Assembly: GCF_003589595.1 (NCBI RefSeq)
Contig: NW_020653718.1
Coordinates: forward strand, 1,925,651 to 1,989,650
From: Hyposmocoma kahamanoa
Lineage: Eukaryota; Arthropoda; Insecta; Lepidoptera; Cosmopterigidae
DNA: 64,000 bases
Direction: 5' to 3'
Position numbers and translations under genes: made by a program. Below, one piece after another: positions 1-11,514 of this stretch (position 1 is the stretch's first letter; each line of letters opens with the position of its first letter). The notes under the pieces were generated by a model. That model did not search any database and was not told the DNA's origin. It saw only the letters and a program-made list of their open reading frames with translations.

Positions 1-703
1 TATCAGATTGTTTCCTGCCTTCTGGTACTTTGTCTGAGAGATTCTGTATCTTAGCCAGTACTTTATTTATTCTTTTTATGTGGACATATCGTAGTTGAAG
101 TTTTTCTTTCTCCCTTTCCATTTCCTTGAGCCATCGTAATAGTTCTGTGTAGATTTCTCTGTAATCATCCCAAGCAACTATGCGGTTGCAAACTTCGTCG
201 TGTCGTTCAACTATTCGAGCTAAAGTTTCATTATGCAGGTTGGTAAGAGTATCGAATTTGTCGGCTAAATCCTTGTTCTTTGGTTCCTTGTTTTCATTTA
301 TTAATATAGATCTTTGTGATGTTAAAAGATTTCTATGCACCCGGCATAAGCGACGATGTTCCGCCAAGTTCTCATAATCCTCCGGGACAGAACCTGATAG
401 GAATGACTGCAAGTCTATAAGATATTCGTGCCATAATCTCAAGGCGGTGGCTGCATCTCCCGACCTGACTAGAGCTGTAGATAATCTATGATAATGCAGG
501 AAGGTATCTCTGAACATGGCCTGCCATAATTCTAAGATTCGTACGATGGAGTGTTCATCAGAGACGTCTCTGTCAATGTCAGGTAGTTCCGCCTTTGCCG
601 GGGCTATATCGGCTTCGCTCTTACCAAGTGCTATAAGGTTATCGCGAAGGGCTATCAGTTTGTCTTCCACAATTTCGCCATCTTCAGACAGTGGTGCCAG
701 ATC
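1..703 (-). CDS. Msp300: Msp300 exon, spectrin-type repeats (partial, runs off left edge)
   Basis: This is the most downstream exon visible. It starts after the acceptor TTTTGTTACAG (AG at 704-705) in phase 0 and stays open to base 1, giving 234 codons plus one base. The peptide is charged and helical with heptad-like spacing and spectrin-repeat tryptophans (for example in LELWQAMF, ALRLWHEYL, IVAWDDYRE and LLRWLKEME), so about two spectrin repeats are present. In nesprins these rods separate the actin-binding end from the nuclear-envelope KASH end. Assignment to Msp300 rests on linkage and continuous frame with the giant exons; by itself this exon would only be called spectrin-repeat protein. 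Confidence 0.85.
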
Positions 704-1126
704 CTGTAACAAAATGTGAAATTGTTATTAATAACACGTTCCAACTTTAATTGGATATTTAAAAATTATGTAATTGTACAGAAAATACCGATGCTTCTTT
801 GGTACTAGAAAGCAGGACAATCAACAAGACAATAATAAATGCAAATATGACCGGGGCTGCTCGGTACTATTTGGATGTTACGTTGACTACTTGAGAGTCA
901 TTAATTGATAGTACAGAACTATATAGGTAATAATTGTTTAATATATATGTACAATAATATATATGTATAATATTTTTTAATTCGATATAAATTTACTGCC
1001 TTTCCATCATGATGTACTCTTGTAGTTGTACGATGAATGAACTAATTATATCTCATTACCAACGCAAAGTTCAAATAACGGTTTACGTTCATTAACATGA
1101 AATCCAAAACATATTAACGTACAAAC
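704..1126 (-). other. Msp300 intron, 423 bp
   Basis: AT-rich intron with donor GTTTGT after AGACAG and acceptor TTTTGTTACAG. I see no repeats or coding signal in it. Confidence 0.8.
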
Positions 1127-1351
1127 CTGTCTCATATCATAAAGCTTCCCCTTTGTGTTTTGTGCCTTAGCTCTTGCCACCTGTCGGGCTTCTCCCAAGT
1201 CAGCCAGGGCTTGCACCGCACCTGACACGAGTTGCAGCCTCCTAGCCAGCGCATCAGCGTCGGCTTGTAAGGCCCTGGAGCCTGTTTCGGCTGCCACTCT
1301 AGCTGCTAGGGACCGGAGCTCGGCGACCCGCGGTTCTTGTTCTAGACATGC
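1127..1351 (-). CDS. Msp300: Msp300 exon, spectrin-type helices
   Basis: The exon is 225 bp (75 codons), phase 0 at both ends. The acceptor is ATTTTCCTTAG at 1352-1362 and the donor is AGACAG|GTTTGT. The peptide begins ACLEQEP and is rich in Ala, Leu, Arg and Glu, as expected for one to two helices of a spectrin repeat. It lies 26.8 kb from the previous exon. GC content and codon use match the other small exons and contrast with the AT-rich intron on both sides. Confidence 0.85.
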
Positions 1352-2063
1352 CTAAGGAAAATAAGGTTCTATTAAATATAAATAAATAATGTTCGAAACG
1401 TATTTAATATCTTAAGAGTAATTTATGTTATGGACTAGACTTCACTTTCAATTCAAACCCATTGTCTCGGTTGTAAAAATTGGTTTCGAAGAACAACTCT
1501 TATTCCATTCTTAAACTTATTAAAAACAGAACATTGTAAACGCTAGCTGAACATGCTGCGTTGGAATGCCACTTAAGAATATATTATTTGGAAGTGTATC
1601 TGCAAAAGAATCGCCTTTTCCGCTGTAGATTCATTGAAACACTGGCCGACCCGATATTATAACATTGTTCTAATACTTTAGAAACTTTAGCTTGAGCATA
1701 GCTCATGAAAGTTTTATAATAATGAATCGCATACCTATATATTATAGATAATAACTAATATCATAATAATTCTTGAGTGAGTTTTCGTACTCCTCATCAA
1801 GATTGTCCTCTTATATAATTCCAAGCATATAATTTTATACACATAAAACGTGACCACAATTCAAAGACATAATAGGACATCAAATGTGTGTTATGTGATA
1901 AGATTTCACAATGGGATGCCATTTAAAGATTTCGCAACGTCCTGTACATTCGCTTACTTTTAAATTAACATTACGGTGCGTTGCCTTATGTTCACTAGCT
2001 TTGCCTGTGGTGTTGTCTCGACTAACTAGTAAATAAGTAAACTTAAAATATATATATTAAAAA

Positions 2064-2300
2064 TATTGACTTACAAATAAATGGACGACGGGTCTAATAC
2101 AAAAACCACGAAAAAAATGTCCCAAGTCAACCTATTTAAACGTAGTGACATGTAAAGGAATATGAAAAAGCTAAAACGTTGAATTTAAATAGTAATGTCG
2201 TCGCAGTACTGTCTAATTTTGCTTGCTTCGCTGTCAGTCGAACAAACGAAGACTAAAGCGTGAATGACGCTCTGTATCTCTATAAGTTCGGACGTCAATG
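2064..2300 (-). mobile_element. hAT-type MITE, copy 1 (internally deleted)
   Basis: The termini TATTGACTTACAAATAAATG and GACGTCAATG match the family ends, whose consensus terminal repeat begins CATTGACTTACAA. The element is flanked by a perfect 8-bp duplication ATTAAAAA (2056-2063 and 2301-2308). The end nearest 2300 has lost about 50 bp. The 8-bp duplication is typical of hAT superfamily transposition; there is no coding capacity. Confidence 0.9.
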
Positions 2301-2727
2301 ATTAAAAATGATAACTTGACGACTTCGGTGATGGTTTGCACTGTAGACGCGGGAATTGAATAAAGGAATGTGAAAGTGATATTTTGTTTCGTACGAATAG
2401 GTCTTAAATGCACTAATAATTACCACTTTACGTAATCTTTGATCATGTCGTAATCATTAAATATTAAAACAATCAATATTACTTGATGATAAAGCTGAAT
2501 ATAACCATGATATTTGAAACTTAGTTAATGATATGCGAAGGTGATGTTTTTAATTAAAGAATTTGATTGTTTGTGCACAATTAGGAATGATTTATAAGTT
2601 TGTGGTGGTCAAACTCTTGGAGCACACTTTGTCACAGCGGCCTGTAATACAATTTCGGATGTTTTTATGACCTCCGTAGCCGAAAACGGTTTGATCTGTG
2701 GTTGCAGCCTACACTTGGCGAAATTTT

Positions 2728-3080
2728 TCTTTTTTTTTTTTTTTTTTTTTATTGCGACTCGACAAAATGACTGCACCGCGCCTGATGGAAAGTGCGAATA
2801 CAGTCCAGAGATGAGAGTAACGGATGGAAAACACAAATATCTTCACTCCGTCACTATCATTTTGCCGGTCTGGCCAAATGCACTGGATGTACACCAACTG
2901 ATCCCTGAACGCGATTCGCAAAAGCGTTTCACTGTGGAGGGTTTTCCGCCGTGTGTACTGTGGTCGCTATCCAGTCGGCACAGAGTCTACCACAATGCTA
3001 AGCAGATGGACACTTGTGACGCCCTCGGTCGCCTCTTACGACCCCCACGGGCATGTATGGGGAGGCGACAATGTATTCTT
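2728..3080 (-). mobile_element. Non-LTR retrotransposon 3'-end remnant
   Basis: A T-run (about 2730-2750) on the plus strand is followed by GC-richer sequence containing GGTCGCCTCTTACGACCCCC near 3027, a string I recall as typical of lepidopteran LINE 3' regions. Read on the minus strand this gives a 3' tail with poly-A. No intact reading frame is present; the family cannot be named with confidence. Confidence 0.5.
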
Positions 3081-3460
3081 AAGCCGTCGCCCCACGGCTA
3101 TAAAAATTAAGAGTGAAGGCTCGATCCGTATAAAATTTATTAACTAAAGGAAGGGGTAAAAGGGGAACAGGAAGCCTTTATATGTCCAATGTTTTATAAA
3201 CAGTTAAAATAAGTGAGGTTTACAATGCACACGTCCTTTCTCTTTGAGAATTTTGATGGGAGTGGCGACGGAACGACCCAAAGTAAGAATAACGAAGAAA
3301 GGGAATTAGAGAACGATTCAAAATTTCAAAAGTGGCCAGGAACCAGAAAAGAGTTTGATAAAAAGGTGGGATGATGATGAAGGACGTCGCGTCGTCACAG
3401 TGTGTGCTGGACGAGAAAGGCCCAGGTCCTTTTTTCCGGTGTAAATAATTTATGGAGAAT

Positions 3461-3976
3461 CATCGAATATATAACCAGAAATAGAGACGATATAAGGACC
3501 ATATATGCCTGGTATCTCATCAGTGATACATCACTTATAAATATCAACTCTCGTTTGCACTGAAATTACAAATTAAAAAGCTGAAATAGTACAGCGCCAA
3601 CAACTGACCTGTGTGTACGTCTTCATATGTTCCAAAAATATTGTGTATTTATTGTAATAAATATAATATCTCTAACAATGGCGTGCTGTTGCATTCGGTG
3701 GTGTGGGGAAAAACAGAAAGCATATAATTACAAAACAAACGTAATCAAATTTCGTCGGTAATTAAATACAAAATATGTAATTTTGCAATTTTCCTACCTT
3801 GCAAAGTTCATGTTAACTGGTCGAAATGAAGTGAAACAATTGACGACACCCGTCAATTGTTTGAATTCGGGCTGGCCAACCGGAGCGGAGCGGAGGAGTT
3901 GTCACGGTAATGATATGGCAGAATAGTTTTCAAACAAATTAAATGATATTACGTCTCTATTTCTGGTTATATACTT
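3461..3976. mobile_element. TIR element, family with 43258-43731, copy 1
   Basis: The ends ATATAACCAGAAATAGAGAC (3470) and the reverse complement GTCTCTATTTCTGGTTATAT (3953) form a terminal inverted repeat of about 24 bp. The interior shares long stretches with 43258-43731, including AGTACAGCGCCAACAACTGA and a hairpin CAATTGACG/CGTCAATTG near 3837. There is no ORF. It is a non-autonomous DNA element of uncertain superfamily. Confidence 0.7.
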
Positions 3977-4488
3977 TACACAATTTGGCAAATCCTTTAC
4001 CACTATAGCACTATAGTGTCATCTATACGGCAAGAAGTAGACGGAGTATATTAGTATATTTTTGAAAATCTATATTTTTATTTATTCGCTAAATTGTCTT
4101 CTTGTTCTGAGAACGGCCAAATCGGATCCTTTCGTGCACTTAAATGGAAAATATGTCTATAAAAAGTGTTGTGTCACTACTTCAATGTCTTTCTGACTTC
4201 AATGGCTGGGATTCAAATGGTTTCAAACCAAATAGAGCGTACAATTCGCAGATAATGAAGTGAAAACATTGTAATTCGATTATTTATTCGCATACTCAAC
4301 GTAATGACTGCTTTCTGATTTTATTGTAGATTTGTTTGGCCAGTAAATTGTTTTCTAATCATAAGATAATCAATGTTCAATAAAAACTAAACACCACTAC
4401 AAATAATCAGAATACTCTTTGTATGAATAACTAGCCTTATTTCAAACAAATTATGGGATATAGTCCCTTTACAGTTAGTTACAAATAA

Positions 4489-4713
4489 GTATACACCAGG
4501 TATGACCACAGATTACTTAATAGTTACTACGTAACAGATACATCACTCTCATACAAAATCGAAAATACCTACGCTGTAACATCCTGCTAAATCTGACTAA
4601 TGACACCAGGCACTCACTACGAGGAAAAAGGAACCTAAGCACGTGCTCAGAGAGGTTAGGGACATTTTGTCGTTCGGGAAATGAACCTAGTATACACCAG
4701 GTATGACCACAGA
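4489..4713. repeat. Pair of identical 24-bp direct repeats 200 bp apart
   Basis: The sequence from AGTATACACCAGG to TGACCACAG occurs at 4489 and again at 4689. The 177 bp between them has no terminal inverted repeat or poly-A that I can see. Possibly a local duplication. Confidence 0.6.
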
Positions 4714-6102
4714 CAGACGTATACGCAGAAAACGCTTCATTAGTAAAAAACATACAAAGTATACAGTAGTAAAATAGCTAGCAATTTAGGTAAAATAGAA
4801 TTTTTATGTCATTTATTTCATTTTGTACGGAAACTGATAATATCAGTTGTGTCGGACCTTGAACCAAAAACGACGGTTGATAAAAGACGTCACTTGTCTA
4901 ACCTGTTCTTATTTTTGTTGGATTTTGTAATAAAATAGGTTTTATAATACCATATCTTATGTTTATGGTCGTTACGCACATTTTTATTTGTTGGAGCAAC
5001 AGTTAACTCAAACACACTAAAATTTATTAAGATGAAGGCAAAGCCAGAGTCCGTAGGTCGTACCACTCAATATTGCCAGGTTCTACTGATTTATCACTAG
5101 ATCTACTGTTTTTGGCTGACATCAGCTATTCGTTTTTTTTTATTATAAGTTATTTAACGAAAACTACTGCTGTTTGAAGAAATTTCTTCTGAACAAATCA
5201 TGCATGGTAGAAATCTGTTTACAACCTTATAACAATATTGCTATAACCCGTAAAAAATTCATTATTAAAAGACAGAATTTTGTATGTCGTCGTATTTAGA
5301 CATAGTACAAGAAATTATTGTCTATTTTTTTATAATGGCATACAAAAAAATTTGATGCATCTTTGTTTTTTAACAATCTACCTACATTTGAAATTGACAC
5401 GTAATGGTAATAACTACACTAGCAACGGCTTTGTGGTAAATATACTTTTATTAAAGGAAATTTTGTAGAAAAAGAGAATTTTTTGAATTCAGATGTAAGT
5501 TGCTTGGTCTACTTTAGCAACTTTCACAGTTTAATGAGATGCGGATATTTGCTTTGGGTAATGGCGCCGAAATCCACAGTAGTAACCCGTTTAGCTCTTC
5601 TACGTTTTTAATGTCTATGACACCACTCTGCTATTACAATAGCGTTGTAACTCAAAATATGTGAAATTCAACAACATGTCAACAAAACTGTCATTAGAAT
5701 ATTATAAGAAACAATAAAGGATATCTAGTTGACTCAAAATGAGACAAACTTTTTATGAGCTAGTTCTGGCCAAAACAGTCGTTATTCAAAAATATGAAAT
5801 AATTTTTTCCCTTTTATTTTTAATATATTTGGCAAATAGAAAATTGTTTAGATATGTGTAATAAACTCTAACCCCCACATACGATTTTAATAATCTTTCA
5901 CGGGGAGTAAGTAATTAGTTTTTCACCGATTCTGCAAAAATACACTTTTTGAGTAATTACACTATTGTATCAACAGTGCATATTTGAAAACTAAAGTCAA
6001 ACAAAAACTTTATACTTTAACTTTATACAGCTTCTGCGTACTTGGATGACAAATATCCGTTAGCTCTTGCAGGTTGTGTCGATTTTTTTTAAGATACGAA
6101 GT

Positions 6103-6342
6103 GTCGGGACGGACAAATTGTGCGCCTGGTGGTAAGCAACACGCCTGTCCATGACAGTTGCAGTGTCGCACAGAGCTTATATTGTAAAGATCTGAGAGGC
6201 ATTGTCTATGCGCCCGTCATCTCGAGACATGAGTTGAAATGTCCATAGGCCTGTAATTTCACCAGCACCGTTAAAACCGAAACGCTCACGTTATTGCTTG
6301 GCGGCAGAAATAGATGACGTAGCAGTACTTCCCTGGACAATC
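6103..6342 (+). repeat. Interspersed repeat family with GGACGGACAA start, copy 1
   Basis: About 240 bp shared with 23320-23580 (+), 8913-9133 (-) and 58919-59183 (-), with fragments at 21085-21184 and 63152-63180. Common strings are GTGCGCC, GGTAAGC, GATCTGAG, CCTGTAATTTCACC and GTACTTCCCTGGAC. It is non-coding and retroelement- or SINE-like, class unproven. This copy interrupts an older repeat whose halves at 6040-6090 and 6410-6490 match 39675-39840. Confidence 0.7.
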
Positions 6343-7245
6343 TATTATGTTTGACTTAAATATTGTAAAAGATAAAATGTGTCTTTACAAAGAGCAAACC
6401 TAGACTTTCTAACTCTTTCTCAGGAAAATTTTGCCATACGAATGAATAGTGTAGTATCTACTTTTTAATTAAATCAACGATTTCAAGTGTAATTCATATT
6501 TTTCATGTATTCTCATTAATCAATGTGCGAGTAAACTTTATTCACTGCATTTTAATACAATTTATAAAAGCAGCTACATTCACCCACACATGGTTTTTGC
6601 GTGGACTCCAGAACAGTGATTACATCCGCACGACTTTGTCTAAACATATAAATGTATGTATAAATTTTAATCATCCGCTAATAAAACTATCTTTGAAATT
6701 TTATGCGGGATGCTCTTTTATGTGCTGTACGGTTTTTAATGTGCTTTATTTATTTATATGGAATACCAACAGATTGCACATAAATTGTAAAGTAAATACA
6801 ATAATTGGTAAGGCACAGTTTTATGTGGAACCATTAGTATTTTGATGCAAAAGATAGGGTGTCTCACGGCTATGTGACACGGAGGGAAAGTACATTAAAT
6901 ACCGTAGATAGAAAATTTTACTGATAGAAGACTTCATTTTGATTTTAAAAAGAATTCGAACTGCTTTGAAAGATTTTTAAAAAAGTGAAAAAAAAAATCT
7001 GTAATTTTATTATACTTATGGAAATTTCTTCTAAATAACATAGCATCTTAAAATAAAAGAAAGACCATGAAATTTACCATTTAATTTGAAATTTTGTTCA
7101 GGAAAATGAATAGCTTTTATTCTGACTTTGTCGCGCTCATAACAACTGACATTATCATTTCAAAGTTTGCATTGCATTGAATTTTATCATGCACTTACAA
7201 TAGGGAAATGACATCTCTTTCTCAAGTTTGTACTCATTAGTAATA

Positions 7246-7266
7246 AGAAAGAAAGAAAGAAAGAAA
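7246..7266. repeat. GAAA microsatellite
   Basis: About five AAAG/GAAA units lie in the loop of the foldback element. Confidence 0.8.
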
Positions 7267-7417
7267 TGATAATGTCAGTTGTTATGAGTGCGGCAAATGT
7301 TTTTTTCCCATTTGGCGGTTTCGATTCCGGATTCAGACAGGCAATTATTCAAAAATCATTTAATGCAGTTCGAATTGTTTTTCAATGGTTTTTAAAATCA
7401 AAATTAAGCCTTCTTTT

Positions 7418-7713
7418 CATTGACTTACAATTATATGGACGTCGGGTCCGCGCTAAAAAGTGTCCGAACTTATAGGGCGTTAAAATCGAATACAGAGCGT
7501 CTGTCATTCACGCTTTAGTCTTTGTTTGTTCGACTGACAGCGAAGCAAGCAAAATTAGACAGTACTGCGATGACATTACAATTTAAATTCAACGTTTTAG
7601 CTTTTATATAGCATATTCCTTTACATGCCACTACGTTTAAATAGGTTGACTTGGGACATTTTTTTCGTGGTTTTTTGTATTAGACCCGTCGTCCGTTTAT
7701 TTGTAAGTCAATG
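7418..7713 (+). mobile_element. hAT-type MITE, copy 2 (nested in foldback element)
   Basis: The ends CATTGACTTACAA and TTGTAAGTCAATG are intact. The flanks CTTCTTTT and CCTCTTTT differ at one of eight positions, so a duplicated target is still readable. The full-length family core is about 286 bp; this copy is 296 bp with small insertions. Confidence 0.9.
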
Positions 7714-8157
7714 CCTCTTTTAGTAAAATTTTCTATCTAAGGTATTTAAGGTAATGTCCCTCCGTGTGGCATAGCCGTGGGACACCTGTATTTCCTCTTT
7801 ACTTCGCCTTCGCGTCCGCTGATTTGCACTTGCCCCTTGAAAATTAACCGTTTTCTCATAGGTCACCCGGCTAATAAGAACAAAAACGAATTTAAAATAC
7901 TGTTTAGGGTACTAAGTCATTTAAAGTAAATAGACGAAGCAACAAAGTATCTACCTCGTGAAACTATTCAAAAAGTTTCTTAATGAACGTTTTAACGCCG
8001 TTCCTGTTAACTACACCGCAGTAATTTAGTGGAATGAAGAAATTCGGGAAATTGTAGTTAATGGGTTGCCTCCTAATTATTCTGTACATTTACAAATGTC
8101 TGTTTATAATTTTTCTTCCAATTTTATTTTATGTTATTATTTGAATTAAGTATTATA

Positions 8158-8413
8158 CACTCCCGGACACATAATTCGGGCCACCTCGCATTTTCCGTAT
8201 TTAAGCATTTTAAGGTTAAACATTGTTTGATTGCTCCAAAATTATTACGCAATTTTGGAACTAGTATATTAAACGTCTTTTTCATAAGTCCTTGTTGGAA
8301 AGTTGGATTTGCAAAACCGGGGGAAAACTTTTTCTTCGGTGATAACACTATTTTTGTATTTTAGCCCTTTAAGACAAAAATGTGAGGTGGCTCGAATTAT
8401 GTGTCCGGGAGTA
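8158..8413. mobile_element. Tc1/mariner-like MITE, TA target duplication
   Basis: The ends CACTCCCGGACACATAATTC and, inverted, TACTCCCGGACACATAATTC continue for about 38 bp through the GCCACCTC stretch. TA lies immediately outside both ends (8156-8157, 8414-8415). The element is 256 bp with no coding capacity. Confidence 0.8.
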
Positions 8414-8912
8414 TATATTTGAAGCCGTGGTGACTTACCGCTTCTCAGACATATGCCGTTGAGTTCGCAATCGGGAATGCATCTGAGTTTCTCGGAATAT
8501 ATGTTCCAGATTTAATTTATAACGAGCTTTTCGATGAAGGAAGACATCGTGATGAATCCTGCACGTCGAAGAATGGTCACAACCCTCGGAAAATGTATGT
8601 ACTTCCCTTCATAGTCTGCCACACCACTGCCACAACGCAGATTGCGATTTATATATTTTCCAACAGGTTTCATTATGTTTTTCCTTCATCGCTATATTGC
8701 CTCCAAACATTCACAAATGTGAATCGGCAGCACATTAATCTACACATCTGATCTTGTTCCATTGCACTAGAGCCGATATTCGAACAAAAGTGTAGATATA
8801 GCTTGATGTGCTGTTGACTGTACGTAACGTGAAGAGAAGCAATCGTTTTCCCACATCGGCTACTTTAAAAATCTACCCTTCGGAACGGTATCTAAGCTCC
8901 ATTCATTAGCCG

Positions 8913-9133
8913 TAGAGCTCCTTTCGCAAGATTTCGTCTAGGGAAGTACTGCCACCTTACCTACTTCTGCCGCCAAACAGTAATGTGAGCATTACTGTGT
9001 TCCGGTTGTCAAGGGTAAGTTTGCTGGTGAAATTACAGGCACATGGGACTCGTCAACTTATGTAGCAGGGTGACGACCGCAGTGGCAGTATCCCTCAGAT
9101 TCTTGCGATCTGTTATGGACGGGCGTGTAGCGT
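8913..9133 (-). repeat. GGACGGACAA repeat family, copy 2
   Basis: Reverse-strand copy: begins at GAGCTCCTTTCGCAAG, contains AGTACTGCCACCTTACCTA and CCGCCAAACAGTAATGTGAG, and ends near TGGACGGGCGTGTAGCGTG. It lacks the last 25 bases of the family. Confidence 0.7.
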
Positions 9134-9542
9134 GATAAAAAAATTTGCTCGTGATAAAAAAGTCGCTACATTTACCAGCTTTTTAAAACAACATTGTGCT
9201 CTATTATCACGAGACTTATATTGTTTGAATCTCACAATGATAACACTATTTGTACGTTATCATATGGTGTGATAAATAGTGTACAGTTTGTTCTTACAAA
9301 AAATAACAATCTGTATTGTAAACCAGCTTCAAAACTGTACAATTCGTTTGTTCAAATACTCCTCTGAACAATGTTCTCATTACGAAACATTCAAGGAAAA
9401 CGTAATAATCTTTGTTTACATCCTATCGTAAAAGTAAAACTGCGATTTAACACCTTGTTTACATTTTTACGTAGAAACTAAAGTTATGCATGACTCAATT
9501 GGGCCCATAATGTTATACAGGGTGTTAAAAGTATTATTAACT

Positions 9543-9620
9543 ATACCGTGGCGTCAGCTCTCCCAACTGAGCTACGGAACGAACCAGCAGACCTTACAAA
9601 TTTTTCCATGTTCTTGTTGT
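9543..9620 (-). mobile_element. tRNA-derived SINE head (fragment)
   Basis: On the minus strand it reads TAGCTCAGTTGGGAGAGC, a clear tRNA D-arm/box A. The preceding GTTCGTTCCG and the TTTTTCCATGTTCTTGTTG context match the fuller copy at 13733-13840. There is no box B, so it is a fragment rather than a tRNA gene. Confidence 0.65.
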
Positions 9621-9627
9621 ATATCTT

Positions 9628-10625
9628 TAACAGACTTCAAAAAAGAAATTGTTTTCAATTGAACTGTATTTTTTTTTTTTTTTATACATGACAGGCAAAT
9701 GACTCCACTCCACCTGATGTTAAGTGGAAAGTGGTATCCAAACGTGAAGGAACCTAGTGCAGCGATGAAACCCTCACTGCACTAGCCACCTCCACCCTGC
9801 CTGCCTACAATATGCCTCTTCACGCCTCGTTTGAAGGACCCCATATCATAAGAGGGAGGGAAGACATGTGCCGGAAGGGAGTTCCATTTGTCAACCGGCA
9901 TTTGTGCGGCAGAGAAAGGAGCCACCAAACCTTTTAGTACGCGATGGAATGCGGCAGGTAGTGAAACGGTGACTACGAAGGCCAGCACGCGTGCTTCTGA
10001 GCAGGAACGGGGAAGGGGGGATGAGGTTGAACAGCTCTTCAGAGCACTCACCATGGTACATGCGGTAAAAGGCGCTAAGCGATGCAACATCTCTACGCAG
10101 TTGCAGAGGTTCAAGGCGTGATGAGACCTCTTCGTCGCCTATAATTCGAGTAGCACGACGCTGTAATTTATCCAAGGCATCGAGTAGGTACTTGGCGGAG
10201 CCGTCCCACAAGTGCGAACAATACTCAACGCAAGACCGGACCTGTGTTTTGTACAGCAGGCATAACTGGTCCGGCGTGAAAAAACGTCGCACCTTGTTCA
10301 GGACTCCGAGTTTCCGTGAGGCTGTTTTGATCACAGATTCGATGTAGCTCCTTGGATTCAAATCACAGCAGATTTCCATACCGAGCAAGGTAAAACTGCT
10401 CTGAGGTGAGAGTGCTGTGCTCATCAGAGAAGGCATGGAAAGGCATTTTGTATGTATGTTACGCGATAACTCCGGCATTTGTTAACCGAGTTTGATGATT
10501 CTTTTTTTGTTGAAAAGAGGATACCTCAGTAGTGGTCACGTTTAAATTTGAAGAAAATATTCCGCCTCTAAGGGTGGAAAGGGATGAATCCTGTTTCGCG
10601 AACTCCGGTAACCGATTTTAATAAA
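9628..10625. repeat. ACTTCAAAAAAG repeat family copy, split by a LINE
   Basis: The left part (9628-9668, CAGACTTCAAAAAAG to GAACTGTATTTTT) and the right part (10447-10625, TTACGCGATAACTCCGG to ATTCTTTTTTTGTTG and beyond) are contiguous in the related copy at 12605-12780. The non-LTR element 9669-10446 sits between them. Related copies lie at 27855-28075 and 59610-60080 on the other strand. Confidence 0.7.
9669..10446 (-). mobile_element. 5'-truncated non-LTR retrotransposon (jockey/CR1-like), frameshifted
   Basis: On the minus strand about 250 codons of the C-terminal, post-polymerase region of a reverse transcriptase ORF are readable in two frames. The first is about 10446-9891 (with RRFFTPDQLCLLYKTQVRS, VEYCSHLWDG, LQRRATRIIGD). 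The second continues from about 9895 to a stop near 9782 (WNSLPAHVFPPSYDMGSFKR). A poly-A tract follows (plus-strand T-run near 9669-9684). The frame break, lack of the catalytic region and 5' truncation make it a dead copy. The motifs fit jockey/CR1-type elements; the exact clade is not certain. Confidence 0.8.
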
Positions 10626-11042
10626 ACTTGGAAAATAGATGTAATTCCACGAATTTTTGAGGACGGTTTTTTTGTACTCTGTACTGAGATTGTTGTTTTT
10701 GGTTTGTATCGACTTTTTTGCCGTAACGCTATCTGTGAGAAATCTATGAAAGTTTTTTCTTCACCTTTACAAAGCTACCAGCTGACTAGAAATGTCGCTT
10801 TAGTTATTGTAATATAAGTTTGGTTGAGTATCACGATGTTTTTTCTACCATGATGTTCAATTATTTTTGTTTTCATTCTAATTCAGTAAAAAAATGTATG
10901 TCATATGGTACACGTGTTATATTTAGTTCAGTAGAAATAAAAAAAAATCATTGGAATATGTAAAGTACTGTAGACTAGGCTGTACTCTATGAGTAGAATT
11001 GCTGGCTGAACATAGGTAATGAGTTAGTTTTGTATTTGGAAC

Positions 11043-11210
11043 CTTAAGAAAATAAGGGAAGAGCTTGACATACATATTAAGAGTAAGATGATTGATTTGT
11101 AACCCTAAACATGAAAAATGGTAAAATAAACCAAAGTTTTAAGATAATCCCGGTTTTATATTATTAAAAGTACCTCTCGCAACGCATCTGAGCTACAGCC
11201 CTCTATTATA
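11043..11210 (+). repeat. Left direct repeat flanking the gag-like ORF (LTR-like)
   Basis: From about 11088 to 11210 it matches 11980-12100 almost base for base (GATTTGTAACCCTA, GTAAAATAAACCAAAG, GAGCTACAGCCCTCTATTAT). Upstream (11043-11087) it also resembles, more weakly, the end of the gag-like coding region. It begins with TGTAAC and carries AATAAA, as LTRs often do. Confidence 0.6.
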
Positions 11211-11514
11211 AATGGTGGAATGCGCCGGCTTTCAAATGAAGAAAGTACGAATCCAGATGCGAAAATTTTTTATATTTTTATTTTGAAAAATCTGGCAACG
11301 GGAGAAGTATAACATAATTCAAGCCTGCAAATAAGGAACGCAAGCTTACTAGTGATGAAAGGATTCCGATGAAGAAAAGTCCACCGTGGAAAAATGTTTA
11401 TATGTTGTTACGACAAAACCACCAGGAATGCGTAATAAAAGGTCGTAATTTATATTTTTTACTTATTTAATATTGATTTATATTTGGTGCCAGAGAAAAG
11501 TGCGAGGAGAAAAT

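Larger units (their letters stand above)
6858..7786. mobile_element. Foldback (long inverted repeat) element, interrupted by a MITE
   Basis: The outer arm GGTGTCTCACGGCTATGTGA at 6858 is inverted at 7767-7786, continuing past the shared GATAGAAAATTTTACT. The second part of the arm (6935-6970, with TTTTGATTTTAAAAA and ATTCGAACTGC) is inverted at 7364-7402, on the other side of the MITE at 7418-7713. An inner hairpin, CTCATAACAACTGACATTAT at 7137, is inverted at 7267-7286. Without the MITE and one duplication copy the element is about 625 bp. No transposase frame is visible. Confidence 0.8.

Noticed and set aside
2609..3147. Overlapping frames containing poly-Lys or poly-Phe
   Set aside because: They translate the poly-A/poly-T tail of a LINE remnant.
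8124..8364. Overlapping short frames on both strands as genes
   Set aside because: They lie wholly in the mariner-like MITE 8158-8413, and the inverted repeats explain frames on both strands.
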